Shown: positions 55,943 to 63,606 of the stretch, one piece after another
Layout of the letters: each line of letters opens with the position of its first letter
Position numbering within the stretch: the stretch's first letter is position 1
Source: Geopseudomonas aromaticivorans
Lineage (GTDB): Bacteria > Pseudomonadota > Gammaproteobacteria > Pseudomonadales > Pseudomonadaceae
Assembly: GCF_019097855.1 (NCBI RefSeq)
Contig: NZ_JAHRGL010000019.1
Location: 281,403 to 345,402 of the forward strand
Reading direction: 5' to 3'
Length of the DNA stretch: 64,000 nt
The notes under the pieces: model-generated
What the model was told of the DNA's origin: nothing
Database searches by the model: none
Seen by the model: only the letters and a program-made list of their open reading frames with translations
Position numbers and translations under genes: made by a program

Positions 55943-57141
55943 CTGCATATATCTACGACGGCCTGCGTTCGCCTTTTGGCCGCTATGCCGGCGCCCTGGC
56001 CGCGGTGCGTCCGGACGACCTGCTGGCCAGCGTGGTGCGCGCCCTAGTGGCGCGCAATCCGTTCGCCGGCGAGGCCTACGAGGACATCGTCGCCGGCTGC
56101 ACCAACCAGGCCGGCGAGGACGCGCGCAACGTGGCGCGGCATGTGGGCCTGTTGTCCGGCCTGCCGTTGTCGGTGGGTGGTCTCACCGTTAATCGCCTGT
56201 GTGGCTCGGGACTGGCTGCGGTGCTGGATGCCGCGCGAGCCGTGCGTGCCGGCGAAGGCGAGCTGTTCGTCGCCGGCGGGGTGGAAAGCATGAGCCGCGC
56301 GCCCTTCGTGCTGGCCAAGAGTGAAAGCCCGTATGCCCGCGAGTTGCGCGCCTTCGACAGCACCATCGGTGCGCGCTTCCCCAATCCGCGGGTAGAGGCG
56401 CAGTTCGGCGCCGACTCCATGCCGGAAACCGCCGACAACGTCGCCCATGCGCTGGAGATCAGCCGCGAGGCGGCCGACCAGTATGCCGCGCGCAGTCAGC
56501 AGCTGTACGCCGCAGCCGCCGCGGCCGGCTTCTATAGCGGCGAGATCCTGCCCATTGAGGTGGCGCAGGGCCGCAAGCAGCCGCCGAAAGTGGTGGCGAG
56601 CGACGAGCATCCGCGTCCGGAAAGCACCTTCGAGGCGTTGTCGCGGCTGAACCCGCTGTTCGAAGGCGGCGTGGTCACCGCCGGCAATGCCTCCGGGGTG
56701 AACGATGGTGCCGCCGCGCTGATGATCGGCTCGAAGGCCATCGGCGAGCGGTTCGAGTGCAAGCCGCGGGCGCGCATCCTGGTCGGCGCCATCGCCGGGG
56801 TGGAGCCGCGCCTGATGGGCCTCGGCCCGGTGCCGGCGATCCGCAAGGTGCTTCAGCGCAGCGGCCTGACCCTGGCCGATATGGATGTGATCGAGATCAA
56901 CGAGGCCTTCGCCGCCCAGGTGCTCGGCTGCACCCACGAGCTGGGCCTGGCCTGGGATGACCCGCGCCTCAACCCCAATGGCGGCGCGATCGCCCTCGGC
57001 CACCCGCTGGGTGCCTCCGGCGCACGCCTGGCGCTGACCGCGCTGCGCCAGCTGGAACGCACGGGCGGGCGCCATGCGCTGGTCAGCCTGTGCATCGGCC
57101 TGGGGCAGGGGATAGCCTGCGTCATCGAGCGCCTGGACTGA
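55939..57141 (+). CDS. Acyl-CoA thiolase (PcaF/PaaJ-like 3-oxoadipyl-CoA thiolase)
   Basis: This 400-residue thiolase has the full set of catalytic residues: acylated Cys88 in [10 protein letters not shown], His355 in [16 protein letters not shown] and Cys385 in SLCIGLGQG. The N-terminus ([27 protein letters not shown]) and [14 protein letters not shown] follow PcaF/PaaJ proteins, which cleave 3-oxoadipyl-CoA to succinyl-CoA and acetyl-CoA. It is coupled to the dehydrogenase by the ATGA overlap. A fatty-acid thiolase role cannot be excluded. Confidence 0.9.
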   Translation: MTAYIYDGLRSPFGRYAGALAAVRPDDLLASVVRALVARNPFAGEAYEDIVAGCTNQAGEDARNVARHVGLLSGLPLSVGGLTVNRLCGSGLAAVLDAARAVRAGEGELFVAGGVESMSRAPFVLAKSESPYARELRAFDSTIGARFPNPRVEAQFGADSMPETADNVAHALEISREAADQYAARSQQLYAAAAAAGFYSGEILPIEVAQGRKQPPKVVASDEHPRPESTFEALSRLNPLFEGGVVTAGNASGVNDGAAALMIGSKAIGERFECKPRARILVGAIAGVEPRLMGLGPVPAIRKVLQRSGLTLADMDVIEINEAFAAQVLGCTHELGLAWDDPRLNPNGGAIALGHPLGASGARLALTALRQLERTGGRHALVSLCIGLGQGIACVIERLD

Positions 57142-57301
57142 GAGCCTGTCCAGGATTTGCTGTCACTCGCGAGAGTGTGGCCCGCCACCTGCGGGCGCCA
57201 CTGCGGGGGCGAGCAGTGGTTTACCCATGCCCCGGGGCTGGCCGGCGAGGCCCGAAGTGCGGCACAGTCGCCGACGACAAGAACAATCAGGAGCGTTCCC
57301 C

Positions 57302-58123
57302 ATGCATGCTGTCGAGTGGCTCGACCTGCCCCACGCCTGTCTCGAATTCCTGCAGATTCCGGCCCGAACGGCGGGACTGCCGACCCTGGTGCTGCTGCAC
57401 GAGGCCCTAGGCGGCGTGGCCCACTGGAAGGACTTTCCCCGCCAACTGGCCGAGCACAGCGGCTGCGCGGTGCTGGCCTACAGCCGCCAGGGCCACGGCC
57501 GCTCCAGCCCGGCGCGAGAGCCGCGGCCGCTCGACTACCTGAGCACCGGCTGCCCGGATGAGCTGGGCGCGCTGCTCGAAGCCCTCGACCTCGAGAACGT
57601 GGTGCTGGTCGGCCACAGCGACGGCGCCTCGATTGCCCTGGCCTACGCCGCGCGCAACGATCCGCGGGTGCGCGGCGTGGTCGCCATGGCGCCCCATGTC
57701 ATCGTGGAAGAGGCCACCCTGGCGGGCATCCGCGCGGCCGACGCGCATTTTCGCAACAGCGATCTGCTCGAGCGCCTGCGCGCCTACCACGGCGCCAACC
57801 TCGAGGGCGTCTTCCATGGCTGGGTCGATACCTGGCAGCGTCCCGAGTTCGCCGCCTGGAACCTCGACCGCGAGCTGGCGCAGATCCGTGTACCGCTGCT
57901 GGCCTTCCAGGGCGAGGGCGATCAGTACGCCACCGCCGAACAGCTGGCGCGCATCGCCCGTACCGTCGCCGGCCCCTGCCGGACCGAACTGCTCGACGAC
58001 TGCCGGCACATCCCGCACCGCGAGGCGGGAGAAGCGACCCTGCGCTTGATCGGGGAGTTTCTGCTGCACAGCGGGTTCGTCCCGCGCGATTCACATGCCG
58101 CAGCGCATGCCTGCGGCTGCTGA
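57302..58123 (+). CDS. Alpha/beta-hydrolase
   Basis: This 273-residue protein has LLHEALGGVAHWKDFP (oxyanion region), YSRQGHGRSSP, nucleophile elbow VGHSDGAS with Ser106, and a catalytic His in CRHIPHRE. The style resembles meta-cleavage or enol-lactone-type hydrolases. A 160-bp gap follows the thiolase gene, but same strand and context suggest the same pathway. AGGAG lies 9 bases before the ATG. The C-terminus ends in a His/Cys-rich tail (AAAHACGC). Confidence 0.85.
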   Translation: MHAVEWLDLPHACLEFLQIPARTAGLPTLVLLHEALGGVAHWKDFPRQLAEHSGCAVLAYSRQGHGRSSPAREPRPLDYLSTGCPDELGALLEALDLENVVLVGHSDGASIALAYAARNDPRVRGVVAMAPHVIVEEATLAGIRAADAHFRNSDLLERLRAYHGANLEGVFHGWVDTWQRPEFAAWNLDRELAQIRVPLLAFQGEGDQYATAEQLARIARTVAGPCRTELLDDCRHIPHREAGEATLRLIGEFLLHSGFVPRDSHAAAHACGC

Positions 58124-58164
58124 TAGCGGCGCTCGCCGGCTGCCCTCGGTGCCTGGTCTAGCTA

Positions 58165-59835
58165 TCAAGGCCTGAGCAGCAACACCAGCAACGCCAGATT
58201 GACCAGCAGCGAGAGCAGCGCCAGGCCGCGCCAGAACTTCAGCGGCTCGCGCTCCAGCAGCGGACGGGCCGGCAGGTCCTGGGCGCGGCGCTCGCCCTGG
58301 TCGAGGGCCAGCAGCCATTCCTCGCTGGTCTCGAAACGCTGCGCCGGGTTGTTGGCCAGTGCCTTCTGTAGACTCTCGTCGAGCCACGCCGGCAGGTCCG
58401 GACGATAGCGACTGGCTGGCGTCGGCGCGCGGTTCGGCGGCTGCTGGAAGGCCTCGACCTCGCCGTAGGGGAAGTGGCCGGTCAGCAGGCGATAGAGGGT
58501 GACCCCGGCGGCGAACAGGTCCTGGCGCTCGTCCGGCGGCTGGCCGGCGAAGGCCTCCGGGGCGATGTAGCTGGGGGTGCCCGGCAGGCTGTGGGCCTCG
58601 TCCTCGGACAGGCCGGGGCAGTAGGCCAGGCCGAAGTCGAGCAGGCGCAGCTCGCCGTCGCTGCCGATCAACAGGTTCTCCGGCTTGATGTCGCGGTGCA
58701 GGATATTGCGCCGGTGCAACTGGCCCAGCGCGCGCAGCAGGCTGCGCGCCAGCGCCAGCCAGTCGGCCAGCGGCAGCGGGCCCTGCTCCTCCATACGCGC
58801 GGCGAGGGTCTGCCCGGCGTATTCGCGCATGACGAAGTACAGGTGCTGGCGCTGCGCCAGGCCGTGCACCTCGGGAAAGCTGCGCCCGGCCACGCGGCGC
58901 AGGAACCATTCCTCCAGCAGCAGGGCCTGCTGGGTGTGCGGGTCCTCGGCCAGCGCCGGGGTCAGGGTCTTCAGCAGCCAGGGGCGACCCTGGCCGTCGC
59001 GCACCCGGTAGAGCAGCGACTGGCGGCTTTCGCCGAGCAGGCGTTCCACCTGCCAGCCCTCGAACTCCTGGCCGTCGCGCAGGCGTGGTGGCAGCGGCCA
59101 CTGCTGCAGGCGGGCGAGGGCGTCGGCCAAGCTGCTTTGCGGCAGGTCGTCGATGCGCACCAGCAGGGCGCTGGCGTTGTCCTGGCTGCCGGCGCGGTGG
59201 GCGGCGCCGACCAGCGCGGTGGCGGCGGCCTGCGGTTCGGGCTCGGCTTCGAGGATGCTGCGGATGAGCGAGTCGTTGAGTACCGCCCAGATGCCGTCGC
59301 TGACCAGCAGGAAGCTTTCGCCGGCCTGCAGGTCGCCGTCCAGATAGTCCATCACCAGGTGCTGGTCGAGGCCGAGGGCGCGCTTGAGCACGTGCTGCAT
59401 GCCTTCCTGCTCCCACACGTGCTCGCTGGTCAGGCGCTGCAGCTGGCCGGCGTGCCAGCGGTAGGCGCGGCAGTCGCCGACGTGGGCAAGGGTGAAGCGC
59501 CGGCCGCGCAGCACCAGCGCGGTGAGCGTGGTGAGCAGCGGCTGGCCACCGCCGGCCGCCTGTAGCCAGCGATTGTGGGCCAGCAGCAGGCGGTCGAGCG
59601 ATTGCGCCACCGGCCAGGTTTCCGGGGTGGCGTAGTAGTCCAGCGCCAGCGCCTGCAGGGTGGCGCGTGCCGCCAGGCCGCCGTCGGCGCACTGGCTGAC
59701 GCCGTCGGCCAGGGCCAGCAGGTGGCCCTTGCTGGCGGCCAGCGCCGGCGCTGGAGTCACCACGCGCAGGGCGTCCTGGTTCTCGCTGCGCGGGCCAGTG
59801 GCGCTGGCTTCGCCGATGGTGAGTTGCAGGGGCAT
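58165..59835 (-). CDS. PP2C phosphatase-Ser/Thr kinase fusion with C-terminal membrane anchor
   Basis: This 556-residue protein opens with a PP2C-type phosphatase (about 1-240: SENQDALR, ALADGVSQCADGG, VGDCRAYR, LVSDGIW, GSQDNASALLV, with the metal aspartates). A complete Hanks-type kinase follows (about 250-520: LLKTLTP lysine, catalytic Asp382 in HRDIKPEN, Asp400 in DFG, GTPSYIAPEAF), then one membrane helix near the C-terminus. The gene follows the nitrate transporter, as in P. aeruginosa, so it may control nitrate uptake or reductase by reversible phosphorylation (inference). Start 59835 matches the PP2C N-terminus; the ribosome site is weak. Confidence 0.9.
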   Translation of the reverse strand: MPLQLTIGEASATGPRSENQDALRVVTPAPALAASKGHLLALADGVSQCADGGLAARATLQALALDYYATPETWPVAQSLDRLLLAHNRWLQAAGGGQPLLTTLTALVLRGRRFTLAHVGDCRAYRWHAGQLQRLTSEHVWEQEGMQHVLKRALGLDQHLVMDYLDGDLQAGESFLLVSDGIWAVLNDSLIRSILEAEPEPQAAATALVGAAHRAGSQDNASALLVRIDDLPQSSLADALARLQQWPLPPRLRDGQEFEGWQVERLLGESRQSLLYRVRDGQGRPWLLKTLTPALAEDPHTQQALLLEEWFLRRVAGRSFPEVHGLAQRQHLYFVMREYAGQTLAARMEEQGPLPLADWLALARSLLRALGQLHRRNILHRDIKPENLLIGSDGELRLLDFGLAYCPGLSEDEAHSLPGTPSYIAPEAFAGQPPDERQDLFAAGVTLYRLLTGHFPYGEVEAFQQPPNRAPTPASRYRPDLPAWLDESLQKALANNPAQRFETSEEWLLALDQGERRAQDLPARPLLEREPLKFWRGLALLSLLVNLALLVLLLRP

Positions 59836-59860
59836 GGCGGTGTCCGTGGTGTCTGGAGGG

Positions 59861-59949
59861 GTAGGGTGCGCCGTGCGCACCCAGTGGGCGGGCGGCAGGC
59901 AGCACCGCGCGCACCGAGGTGTGGCCCCGGTGCGCGCGGCGCCCCCTAC
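59861..59949. repeat. REP-type inverted repeat between transporter and kinase genes
   Basis: Arms 59861-59881 (GTAGGGTGCGCCGTGCGCACC) and 59929-59949 are imperfect inverted copies of the same family as 6342-6439. The element lies in the 118-bp gap inside the presumed transporter-kinase operon and could attenuate or stabilise the mRNA. Confidence 0.8.
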
Positions 59950-59953
59950 AGGG

Positions 59954-61165
59954 TTAGACCCGTGCGGCGGTCACCGCCGCCGAGCCCCAGGTGGTGCGCC
60001 AGCGCAGTTTGACGCCATGCAGGCCGATCCAGGCGACCACGCCGAGGGCGGCGAACAGCCACAGGCCGAGCTGGTAGTCGCCGGTGGCCTGCTTGATCGC
60101 GCCGAGGCCCGCGGTCAGGGCGAAACCGCCGATGCCGCCGGCCATGCCGATCAGCCCGGTCATCACGCCGATCGACTGGCGGAAGCGCTGCGGTACCAGC
60201 TGGAACACCGCGCCGTTGCCGGCACCCAGGCTGAGCATGGCGACCACGAACAGGGCCAGCGCGGCGGTCGAGCTGGGCAGGTTGAAGCCGACCACGGCGA
60301 GGCACAGCGAGGCCACGGTGTACATCACCAGCAGGGTGCGGATGCCGCCGATACGGTCGGCCAGCGCGCCGCCCAGCGGGCGCAGCAGGCTGCCGGCGAA
60401 CACGCAGGCTGCGGTGTAGTAGCCGGCCTTGACCGGGTCGAAGCCGTACTGGTCGTGGAAGTAGCCGGGCAGGGTGCTGGCCAGGCCGAGGAAGCCGCCG
60501 AAGGTGACGCTGTAGAACAGCATGAACCACCAGCTGTCGCGGTCGGTCAGCGCCTTCAGGTAGTCGGCGCCGGACTTCGGCTTGGCCCGCTCCGGCGCGT
60601 TTCTGGCCACGCTGGCGAAGATGATCAGGGTCAGCACCAGCGGGATCAGCGCCAGGCCGAACACGTTGCCCCAGCCGAAGGCGCTGGCCAGCACCGGCGC
60701 GAACAGGGCGGCGAGCACGGTGCCGGAGTTGCCGGCGCCGGCGATGCCCATGGCCTTGCCCTGGTGCTGCGGCGGATACCACTGCGAGGCCAGTGGCAGC
60801 GCCACGGCGAAGGAGGCTCCGGCGAAGCCGAGGAACAGGCCGAGCAGCAGGGCCTGCTCGTAGCTGTGCACGCCGTGCAGCCAGGCAACCGCGAGGGCGG
60901 CGATGACGATCGCCTGGCCGACCAGGCCGGCGGTCTTCGGCGAGGTGCGATCGGCGAACATGCCCATCAGGAAGCGCAGCACCGCACCCGCGAGGATCGG
61001 CGTGGCGACCATCATGGCACGCTGCTGGGTGGTCAGCCCGAGGTCGGCGGCAATCTGCACGCCCAGCGGGCCGAGCACGTACCAGACCATGAAGCTCAGG
61101 TCGAAATAGAGAAATGCGGCGAACAGGGTTGGCGTATGGCCGGCTTTCCAGAAACTCGTGTTCAT
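59954..61165 (-). CDS. nasA: MFS nitrate/nitrite transporter (NarK/NasA family)
   Basis: This 403-residue inner-membrane protein has 12 predicted helices. Nitrate-nitrite porter features are WYVLGPLGVQIAADLGL, FADRTSPKTAGLVGQ, the nitrate signature GFAGASFAVALPLASQWYPPQHQGKAMGIAGAGNSG in the fifth-helix region, and a second signature GAGNGAVFQLVPQRF. It imports nitrate for the reductases. Pseudomonas naming is nasA; narK is the wider family name. The ATG at 61165 has GAGGTG upstream; an in-frame extension to 61294 lies in the leader RNA and is rejected. Confidence 0.92.
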   Translation of the reverse strand: MNTSFWKAGHTPTLFAAFLYFDLSFMVWYVLGPLGVQIAADLGLTTQQRAMMVATPILAGAVLRFLMGMFADRTSPKTAGLVGQAIVIAALAVAWLHGVHSYEQALLLGLFLGFAGASFAVALPLASQWYPPQHQGKAMGIAGAGNSGTVLAALFAPVLASAFGWGNVFGLALIPLVLTLIIFASVARNAPERAKPKSGADYLKALTDRDSWWFMLFYSVTFGGFLGLASTLPGYFHDQYGFDPVKAGYYTAACVFAGSLLRPLGGALADRIGGIRTLLVMYTVASLCLAVVGFNLPSSTAALALFVVAMLSLGAGNGAVFQLVPQRFRQSIGVMTGLIGMAGGIGGFALTAGLGAIKQATGDYQLGLWLFAALGVVAWIGLHGVKLRWRTTWGSAAVTAARV

Positions 61166-61362
61166 CTGACACCTCGAATCCAAAGTTCGCAAAAGGCCGG
61201 GTGGCTGGCGCGGAACCGAGCCTGGTCGACAGGCCGCGCCAACCCCCGGATAACGCCGGGCTGGTGGCCTGGCGCTGGTGGCATCGCCACCCAAAGGGGA
61301 AAGGGTTACTGGGTTGCTGCGCGGATCACGCGACAGCGGCCCGCCCCGGGCATTGGGGCGCC

Positions 61363-61416
61363 AAACAAAAAAGGCGTCGCAGCACGCCAGCCGGAGCTGG
61401 GTGATGCGACGCCTTT
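61363..61416 (-). terminator. Leader terminator (attenuator) before the nitrate transporter gene
   Basis: A long stem AAAGGCGUCGCA (5' arm 61405-61416, 3' arm 61370-61381) with an inner CCAGC/GCUGG stem is followed in the transcript by TTTTTTGTTT. It lies about 200 bases before the start codon and copies the core sequence of the nirB attenuator. Confidence 0.87.
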
Positions 61417-61446
61417 GTCGTCAGTCGAGCAGCCGCCATTGGCTGC
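61407..61446 (-). promoter_or_regulatory. ANTAR-type two-hairpin antitermination RNA in transporter leader
   Basis: P1 (61429-61446) has a GCAGCC/GGCUGC stem with hexaloop AAUGGC. P2 (61407-61420) has CGAC/GUCG with hexaloop AAAGGC. The loops match those in the nirB leader (AANGGC). P2 again consumes the 5' arm of the terminator. The linker between hairpins is only 8 bases here against 27 in nirB. Confidence 0.82.
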
Positions 61447-61461
61447 CGATGGAAAATACTC

Positions 61462-61478
61462 AGCAATAGCTGTGCCAA
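61462..61478 (-). promoter_or_regulatory. Sigma-54 promoter of the nitrate transporter operon
   Basis: In transcript sense TTGGCACAGCTATTGCT has GG and GC exactly 10 bases apart and near-consensus flanks. Predicted transcript start is near 61451, so the P1 hairpin begins within the first few bases of the RNA. The next 115 bases (61479-61594) hold no gene. Confidence 0.87.
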
Positions 61479-61594
61479 CGCACTAAAAGGCAGGAGACAA
61501 GCGCTGTGCCGCTGGCGGTGGGGGATGGGCGTGATTCAAAAAGAGGCGTGGCGGCGCATGGTGCGCCGCGACAGGGCGTGCGGGGAGGGGTGGC

Positions 61595-62077
61595 CTATTG
61601 GGGCTTGGCTGGCGGCATGGGGAACATCACCACCGGCCCCTCGGGCATGTCGCCGGGCGGCAGGGCCATCGGTGCCGGCTCGCCGGCCGGGCCGAGATGC
61701 TTGACCAGCTGGTAGATGGCCAGCAGGTCCTCGTCGGTCATGCGCTGCAGGGTCAGGTTGGGCATCGGCGGGCGATAGTTGGCGCTTCTCGCCATGGTCA
61801 GCCACTGGCTTTCGCTGAGCTTGGGCAGCACCAGGCGCAGGTTGCTGGGGTAGGTGGTTCCCCAGGGACCGTACCAGCCGAGGTTGTCACCCTTGAGCCA
61901 GTCGCTTTCGGCCACCTTGCCCGGCGCCATCAGGTAGCCGGAGGTATGGCAGTCGTTGCAGCCGGAGATCTGCAGCAGATAGCGGCCGCGCTCGAGCTGC
62001 GCATTGTCGGCCAAGGTCAGCGGACTCAGCAGCAGGGCAGTGAAGGCGATGGGCAGTGCGCGGGCAAGGGGCGACAT
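61595..62077 (-). CDS. Small periplasmic monoheme cytochrome c
   Basis: This 160-residue protein has a signal peptide (residues 1-23, LTLADNA) and one heme site SGCNDCH (Cys40, Cys43, His44); the distal ligand is probably Met in RPPMPNLTLQRM. The motif GWYGPWGTTYPSNLRL is shared by a group of diheme-family-like cytochromes. The C-terminus is Pro/Met-rich. CGGAG precedes the ATG. Its electron-transfer partner is unknown. Confidence 0.87.
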   Translation of the reverse strand: MSPLARALPIAFTALLLSPLTLADNAQLERGRYLLQISGCNDCHTSGYLMAPGKVAESDWLKGDNLGWYGPWGTTYPSNLRLVLPKLSESQWLTMARSANYRPPMPNLTLQRMTDEDLLAIYQLVKHLGPAGEPAPMALPPGDMPEGPVVMFPMPPAKPQ

Positions 62078-62319
62078 GGCGTTCTCCGGTCATGGACACG
62101 CAACAGGTATAGCGCAACAAGGCCGCCACTGCCCGCTGCCCGGGACGCGCCTGGCCGATGGGCGGTTGCCGCGCTTGCGCGCTGGGGCATGGCGGTGCGC
62201 TCCGGGCCTTTTTGGTTCATGACGGCCGCTTGGGGCAGAATGGGCCATGGCCGACCGCAAGGCTGGAAAGTCCCTTGGTCCGGTCGCCTGTCTGCCGACC
62301 GAACCGCCTGGAGCACGCG

Positions 62320-63243
62320 ATGTCCCGCATAGTCACCCTGACCCTCAATCCGGCGATGGATCTATCGACCGGCACCCCGCGGGTCGAGCCGACCCGCAAG
62401 CTGCGCTGCAGCCTGCCGCACTACGATCCGGGTGGCGGCGGTATCAACGTGGCGCGGGTGGTCGATACCCTCGGCGGCGATGCCGTGGCGGTCTACCCGG
62501 CCGGCGGTCCGTTCGGCGACATGCTGCAGCGCATGCTGGCGGCGCTCGGCGTGGTGCAGGTGCGGGTGCCGATTGCCGGCGACACCCGCGAGAGCTTCAC
62601 CGTCGACGAGGGCGACACGGGGCGGCAGTACCGCTTCGTCCTGCCCGGCCCGACCCTGGCGGAGGCCGAACAGCAGGCCTGCCTGGACGCCATCGCCGCG
62701 CTCGATCCGTTGCCCGCCTATGTGGTGCTCAGCGGCAGCTTCCCTCCCGGCGTGGCGTTGAGCTTCTTCGATGCGGTGGCCGCGCTGGCGCGGCGCATCG
62801 GCGCGCACCTGGTGCTCGACTGCTCGGGCGAGGCGCTGCAGTACGCGGCCGGCCAGGGCGGCATCCATCTGCTCAAGCCGAGCCTGAGCGAGCTGGCCAC
62901 GCTGGCGAGGGGCAAGGTGGAAGGCGAGGCCGCGCAGGAAGCGGCGCTGCGCAGCCTGATCGAGCGCGGCGTGGCGGAGATCATCGTGCTGTCGCTGGGC
63001 GGCGAGGGCGCCGTGCTGGCGAGCAAGGCGGGTATCGAACGTTTCCCGCCGCTGGACGTGCCGGTGTGCAGTGCGGTGGGTGCCGGCGACAGCATGGTCG
63101 GCGCCACGGTGCTGGCCCTGAGCCGAGGCTGGAGCCTGCACGAGGCGGTGCGCTACGGCATCGCCGCCGGCTCGGCGACCATCATGCGCCCAGGCACCGA
63201 GCTGTGTCGGGCGGAGGATGTCGAACAGTTGTACCGAGGGTGA
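62320..63243 (+). CDS. pfkB: PfkB-type 6-phosphofructokinase (Pfk-2-like)
   Basis: This 307-residue ribokinase-family sugar kinase begins MSRIVTLTLNPAMDLSTGTP and continues KLRCSLPHYDPGGGGINVAR, both close to E. coli PfkB, as are YRFVLPGPTL and SGEAL. The ATP site and catalytic base are in VGAGDSMVGA (Asp257). The neighbourhood contains no fructose PTS genes, which argues against FruK. Most pseudomonads lack 6-phosphofructokinase, so the substrate should be tested (fructose-6-phosphate, fructose-1-phosphate or tagatose-6-phosphate). GGAG precedes the ATG at 62320. Confidence 0.85.
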   Translation: MSRIVTLTLNPAMDLSTGTPRVEPTRKLRCSLPHYDPGGGGINVARVVDTLGGDAVAVYPAGGPFGDMLQRMLAALGVVQVRVPIAGDTRESFTVDEGDTGRQYRFVLPGPTLAEAEQQACLDAIAALDPLPAYVVLSGSFPPGVALSFFDAVAALARRIGAHLVLDCSGEALQYAAGQGGIHLLKPSLSELATLARGKVEGEAAQEAALRSLIERGVAEIIVLSLGGEGAVLASKAGIERFPPLDVPVCSAVGAGDSMVGATVLALSRGWSLHEAVRYGIAAGSATIMRPGTELCRAEDVEQLYRG

Positions 63244-63246
63244 GAC

Positions 63247-63315
63247 GTAGGGTGGCAACGGCGAAGCCTTGTCCGCCGTTACGCGGCCTGCGGTGGACAA
63301 TCGCTGCGCGAGTTG
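63247..63315. repeat. REP element truncated on its right side
   Basis: It starts GTAGGGTGGCAACGGCGAAG and later reads GCGGTGGACAATCGCTGCGC, then GAGTTG. In an intact element the last arm would continue TCCACC to pair with GGTGGACAA, but the sequence switches instead to CCATATATGG. This marks a probable insertion point. Confidence 0.65.
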
Positions 63316-63606
63316 CCATATATGGACTCCCCCCGGTTTGCCAGCGAAATGCTGTTTCGACAAGCGTGGTACGACTGCTTCCGTATATCCGGCTTCTGAT
63401 GGGCCATCGGATGCCCCGAGCCATGATGAAGATCCGCTCATGTGCGCCTGACCGCCCTATCGGCCTTGCAGTGAAGAGGGCCCGAGGCAACTGCAGGCTT
63501 CACACATGCCGGCTCGACCGGCTTGTCATCACTGCATGTCACTGTGCAATCGTGGTGGAGCTAACGCCTCGTTGGTACCGGGCAGAGTATGGCCTGCCCC
63601 TCGCCC
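63316..63606 (-). mobile_element. Non-coding end of an IS110-family element
   Basis: There are 291 bases between the broken REP and the transposase stop with no gene. They open with the palindrome CCATATATGG and contain hairpins such as GCCGG-CTCGA-CCGGC. In IS110-family elements a non-coding end encodes the bridge RNA; in the IS1111 subgroup it lies downstream of the transposase, as here. The exact element end is inferred. Confidence 0.55.
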
